Assembly (NCBI GenBank): GCA_934157035.1
Contig: CAKPHG010000002.1
Span: 186,001 to 250,000, forward strand
Source of the DNA: an uncultured Clostridia bacterium
Lineage (GTDB): Bacteria; Bacillota; Clostridia; TANB77; CAG-508
Reading direction: 5' to 3'
DNA length: 64,000 nt
Positions 61,553 to 64,000 of this stretch are shown one piece after another. Within the stretch, counting starts at the first letter, position 1. Every line of letters begins with the position of its first letter. Made by a program: the position numbers and the translations under genes. The notes below the pieces were generated by a model. The model did no database searches and had not been told where the DNA came from. It was given only the letters and a program-made list of their open reading frames with translations.

Positions 61553-62246
61553 ATATTAAGTTTTTAGTTTTTTCCTTTTCCCAAGCCCAAGCTCCTTTTA
61601 GCCCTAAAAGAATATTATAGAAAGGTTTCCGCACCAATGCAACAGAAGGATTGTTAGAGTCTGTTATTCTATTTCCATCCATTATGATTGCATTTTTTAA
61701 GGAGTCTATACCAATAAGAGTAACAAAATGATTTCCATTTCGATTAATATCATCATGGTAAACACTATTTTGTATAAGTATTGTTATAGGACATCCCTTT
61801 TCTAAGAAGTATAAAATTTCGTCGAGACTGAAGAGTTCGGTTGCTATATTGCTAAATAATGAATATTTGGTACCTGAACCATCAATTATTTCATTATTTT
61901 CATTATAAATATAACCTCTATAACCTTTTTCTACACATTCTGAAATAATATCTTCGAATTTAAAAGTAAAACCTAATAATCTTAAAGAATATTCTACGGC
62001 TAAAGGACCACAACCTGCTTGACCAATTGTAGAGAACTTACCATAAGGTAAGTTAGAATAACAAGAATTTTTTTGACTAAGTGGAAATACATTAAGAGGT
62101 AATTTTTCAATAGTTGAAACTTTATAATTATGGCTGATATTTTTTAAAATAGTTTCATGAAATTTCCTTCTTTTTAGTAATTCTAATTCGTCTATAAATT
62201 TCCGTTCTTCTCTACTTCTAGGAATAATGTCTTTTGGAAAATTCAT
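61542..62246 (-). CDS. C39-like cysteine peptidase-fold protein
   Basis: 234 residues. The papain-like pattern is present: GQAGCGPLAVEYSLRLLG (nucleophile Cys near 79), GNHFVTLIGID (His near 173) and a following MDGNRI (Asp near 190). This matches Peptidase_C39_2-type proteins. There is no signal peptide, ABC domain or adjacent bacteriocin precursor, so a leader-peptidase role is not supported; a cytoplasmic protease or a non-classical export is possible. The C-terminal GLKGAWAWEKEKTKNLIF tail recalls a similar WAWEKV tract in the glycosyltransferase downstream, probably by chance. Confidence 0.75.
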   Translation of the reverse strand: MNFPKDIIPRSREERKFIDELELLKRRKFHETILKNISHNYKVSTIEKLPLNVFPLSQKNSCYSNLPYGKFSTIGQAGCGPLAVEYSLRLLGFTFKFEDIISECVEKGYRGYIYNENNEIIDGSGTKYSLFSNIATELFSLDEILYFLEKGCPITILIQNSVYHDDINRNGNHFVTLIGIDSLKNAIIMDGNRITDSNNPSVALVRKPFYNILLGLKGAWAWEKEKTKNLIFKK

Positions 62247-62365
62247 TTGAAGTTCTCCTATTCGTATAAAGAATATTATTAGTGAGTGACAGATATAATA
62301 TTAACATGGTTTTATGTCAATGTCAATTTACAAAAATAATTAGATATAAAAAATTGAAAAATAAA

Positions 62366-62396
62366 AAAGAGATTAATAAAAATTAATCTCTTTTTT
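62366..62396 (-). terminator. Terminator behind tRNA-Arg(TCT)
   Basis: AAAAAAGAGATTAAT and ATTAATCTCTTTTTT are perfect inverted arms around AAAA; on the minus strand this follows the tRNA 3' end directly. Confidence 0.9.
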
Positions 62397-62472
62397 GGTG
62401 ATCCAGGAGGGATTCGAACCCCCGACCCACGGATTAGAAATCCGTTGCTCTATCCAGCTGAGCTACTGAACC
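62396..62472 (-). tRNA. tRNA-Arg (anticodon TCT)
   Basis: 77-nt cloverleaf with encoded CCA. The acceptor GGTTCAG pairs with CTGGATC (two G-U pairs), and the anticodon TCT lies in ACGGATTTCTAATCCGT. Confidence 0.95.
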
Positions 62473-62492
62473 ATTTCTTAACTGCAATCATA

Positions 62493-62521
62493 ATAATAAC
62501 ACTTTTTTTTTAGGTTGTCAA
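62493..62521 (-). promoter_or_regulatory. tRNA-Arg(TCT) promoter
   Basis: Minus strand TTGACA (62521-62516), 17-bp spacer, TATTAT (62498-62493). Confidence 0.88.
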
Positions 62522-62618
62522 TAAAAAATGACAAAAAAATAAATTTTAAAGAGAGGGTTAAAAATTTAATTAATATACATAAATTTTTAATATCCCTCTA
62601 AAATTTAAAAAATTATTT

Positions 62619-62909
62619 TTATTCAGGAAGATCTATTTTACTATTCTTTTTCTTTTGTCTAAATAGAGTTATTTTATTTCCTACAGTTTGAACAACTAAA
62701 GAATTAGTTCCTTCTGCAAGTTCATTTGCTAATTCTTTAGCACTTCCAGGAGCTGTCTCTAAAACTGTAACTTTAATAATTTCTCTTGCTTCTATGGCAT
62801 TATTTAATTGATCTAGTAAAACATCAGAAATACCACCTTTTCCAACTTGAAATATAGCATCTATTGAATTAGCTAAACTTCTTAAATAAGCTCTTTGTTT
62901 ACTTGTCAT
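62619..62909 (-). CDS. yhbY: YhbY-family CRM-domain RNA-binding protein
   Basis: 96 residues forming one CRM domain. It opens TSKQRAYLRSLANSIDAIFQVGKGGIS, carrying the GxxG loop GKGG, and continues LDQLNNAIEAREIIKVTVLE and TVGNKITLFRQ. The family associates with pre-50S ribosome particles. The start follows AAAGGA. It lies 16 bp behind the glycosyltransferase gene on the same strand, so they are co-transcribed. Confidence 0.93.
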   Translation of the reverse strand: MTSKQRAYLRSLANSIDAIFQVGKGGISDVLLDQLNNAIEAREIIKVTVLETAPGSAKELANELAEGTNSLVVQTVGNKITLFRQKKKNSKIDLPE

Positions 62910-62925
62910 ATTAATTCAAATCCTT

Positions 62926-64000
62926 TCATTTATATATTTTATTAGTTAAAATTGTTGTACAAATATCTTTAGTAGAATTCTTTTTACCAAGTTGCATAGA
63001 ATGATTTTTCATATCAAGCAATTTTTCATCATTATTTAAAATATTATCTAAAATATCTTTTGGATTACTATCTTTTCTTATCCATATTGCACAACCGGAA
63101 TTTTCTAAAAACAAAGCATTTTCCTCTTCTTGGCCTGGTATAGGATTTATTACAACTAAAGGAAGTCCACAAGCTAAACTTTCACTAACTGTAAGTCCTC
63201 CAGGTTTTGTGATAACTAAGTCTGAAATATGCATAAGTTCAGGAACTTTATCTGTAAAAGGAAGAACTTTTATAGAATCTCCTTTGTTTTTGTTTTTTAC
63301 AATTTCTTCGAATTCTTTTTTCATTTTTTCATTTTTACCAGCAATGGCAACAACTTGAATATTGTTATAATCGGCTAAAGTATTTAAAATGGCAACAGTT
63401 TTTTCTTTTCCAAGACCATATTCTCCACCACCAAAAAATAAAATTGTTTTTTTATTAGGTTTCAAATCAAATAATTTAAAAATTTCATCTCTATTATAAT
63501 TTTTTAAAAATTTATTTGAAATAGGAATACCTGTAACAAATACTTTTCCTTTTTGACTTTCATCTTGCTCTATAAATTCTTTCATAGATTCGTTAGATAC
63601 AAAGAAGTAATCCACATATTCTTTACCAATTATCCATTGTTCATGTGGGGCAAAATCTGTCATAATAGTAGCTAATTTACAATTTGTTTTATTTTTTTTC
63701 TTTAAATAACTTGTCATTTGAGAACCAAAAGGATGTGTAGAAATGACTATGTCAGGATTAAATTCTCTAAATAACTTAGCCATCTTTATAGCCATTATTT
63801 TATTTGAATCAGTGCTGACTTTAGAAAGAAATCCATTTTGAGATTGATAATAAACCTTTTCCCAAGCCCAAGGTGCTTTTTTCGCCATTTCTCTATAAGC
63901 AGCAGTTGTAACTTTATCTAAAGCTTTGTTAACATATTTAACACAATCAATCATTTCAGTAGTAACATCTGTATAATTTGAGTCTATATACTCTTTAATT
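62926..64000 (-). CDS. MurG/UgtP-like glycosyltransferase (partial, N-terminus outside window)
   Basis: GT-B family glycosyltransferase of the MGDG-synthase/UgtP group, which makes diglycosyl-diacylglycerol membrane lipid or lipoteichoic-acid anchor. The frame is open to the right edge; the ATG at 63954 is internal (the sequence before it, EYIDSNYTDVTTE, is in frame). Visible: the end of the N-domain (FNPDIVISTHPFGSQM, ATIMTDFAPHEQWI), the linker VTGIPIS and the C-domain nucleotide-sugar site (ILFFGGGEYGLGK; DLVITKPGGLTVSESLACGLPLVVINPIPGQEEENA). Sugar and acceptor cannot be told from this. Confidence 0.87.
   Translation of the reverse strand, partial: IKEYIDSNYTDVTTEMIDCVKYVNKALDKVTTAAYREMAKKAPWAWEKVYYQSQNGFLSKVSTDSNKIMAIKMAKLFREFNPDIVISTHPFGSQMTSYLKKKNKTNCKLATIMTDFAPHEQWIIGKEYVDYFFVSNESMKEFIEQDESQKGKVFVTGIPISNKFLKNYNRDEIFKLFDLKPNKKTILFFGGGEYGLGKEKTVAILNTLADYNNIQVVAIAGKNEKMKKEFEEIVKNKNKGDSIKVLPFTDKVPELMHISDLVITKPGGLTVSESLACGLPLVVINPIPGQEEENALFLENSGCAIWIRKDSNPKDILDNILNNDEKLLDMKNHSMQLGKKNSTKDICTTILTNKIYK

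Noticed and set aside
61542..62246. C39-like gene as part of a bacteriocin export locus
   Set aside because: No ABC transporter, double-glycine precursor peptide or immunity gene is adjacent.

Overview
The window is the replication-origin region of a very AT-rich Gram-positive bacterium of the Clostridia type. Evidence: the gene order mnmG-mnmE-jag-yidC-yidD-rnpA-rpmH | dnaA-oriC-dnaN-recF-gyrB-gyrA, strong AGGAGG-type ribosome sites, TTGACA/TATAAT promoters with 17-bp spacers, and Firmicutes families such as DnaD, YifB/DprA/YraN, VanW, CsoR and DUF975. I cannot name the genus; an uncultured gut Clostridia lineage is a guess.

Layout. 1-5.5 kb: leftward tRNA-modification, membrane-insertion and RNase P genes. 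5.5-11.8 kb: dnaA, oriC (DnaA boxes beside six DnaA-trio repeats), dnaN, recF, gyrB. 12.4-26.5 kb: an M14 peptidoglycan-type peptidase and the two halves of a minimal type IV secretion system (T4SS). The rightward half holds a TraC-like protein, VirB4, a CpaE/TadZ-like ATPase and an orphan protein. The leftward half holds a possible small membrane protein, a VirD4 coupling ATPase, a VirB2-like pilin, a TrbL/VirB6-like channel and a PrgI-like protein. gyrA and a DnaD/DnaC helicase-loader pair lie between them. I find no relaxase, integrase or att site, so this looks like a resident secretion machine rather than an ordinary conjugative element. 26.6-34.7 kb: a redox-disulfide protein, four tRNAs, a short-chain dehydrogenase, a starch-binding-like protein, an S24-like repressor without its catalytic pair, VanW, CorA and an ABC-F ATPase. 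34.7-35.7 kb: a REP-type tyrosine transposase between long inverted repeats. 35.7-42.7 kb: tex, DUF975, HD-GYP, HtrA protease, FAD/Rieske oxidoreductase and a small unknown. 42.8-48 kb: accessory block beside tRNA-Pro, with a gene remnant, an orphan radical SAM enzyme of higher GC, aldo/keto reductase, nucleotidyltransferase-like protein and an adenosine-deaminase-like hydrolase. 48-52.2 kb: membrane-bound HTH regulator and the csoR-copZ-copA copper operon. 52.3-55.3 kb: comM (frameshifted in its P-loop), dprA, yraN. 55.3-64 kb: tRNA-Arg, an ECF-like sigma factor with a membrane partner and a secreted protein, M18 aminopeptidase, a second VanW protein, a C39-like protein, tRNA-Arg(TCT), yhbY and a partial MurG/UgtP-like glycosyltransferase.

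The best candidate for an undescribed system is the origin-linked, gyrA-split T4SS. It shows two oddities: a frame break at an A10 tract inside the CpaE-like ATPase, and a VirB4 gene with no standard start codon behind its ribosome site. Both might be real slippage biology or homopolymer errors. Most start codons below were moved to the first start with a properly spaced ribosome-binding site.
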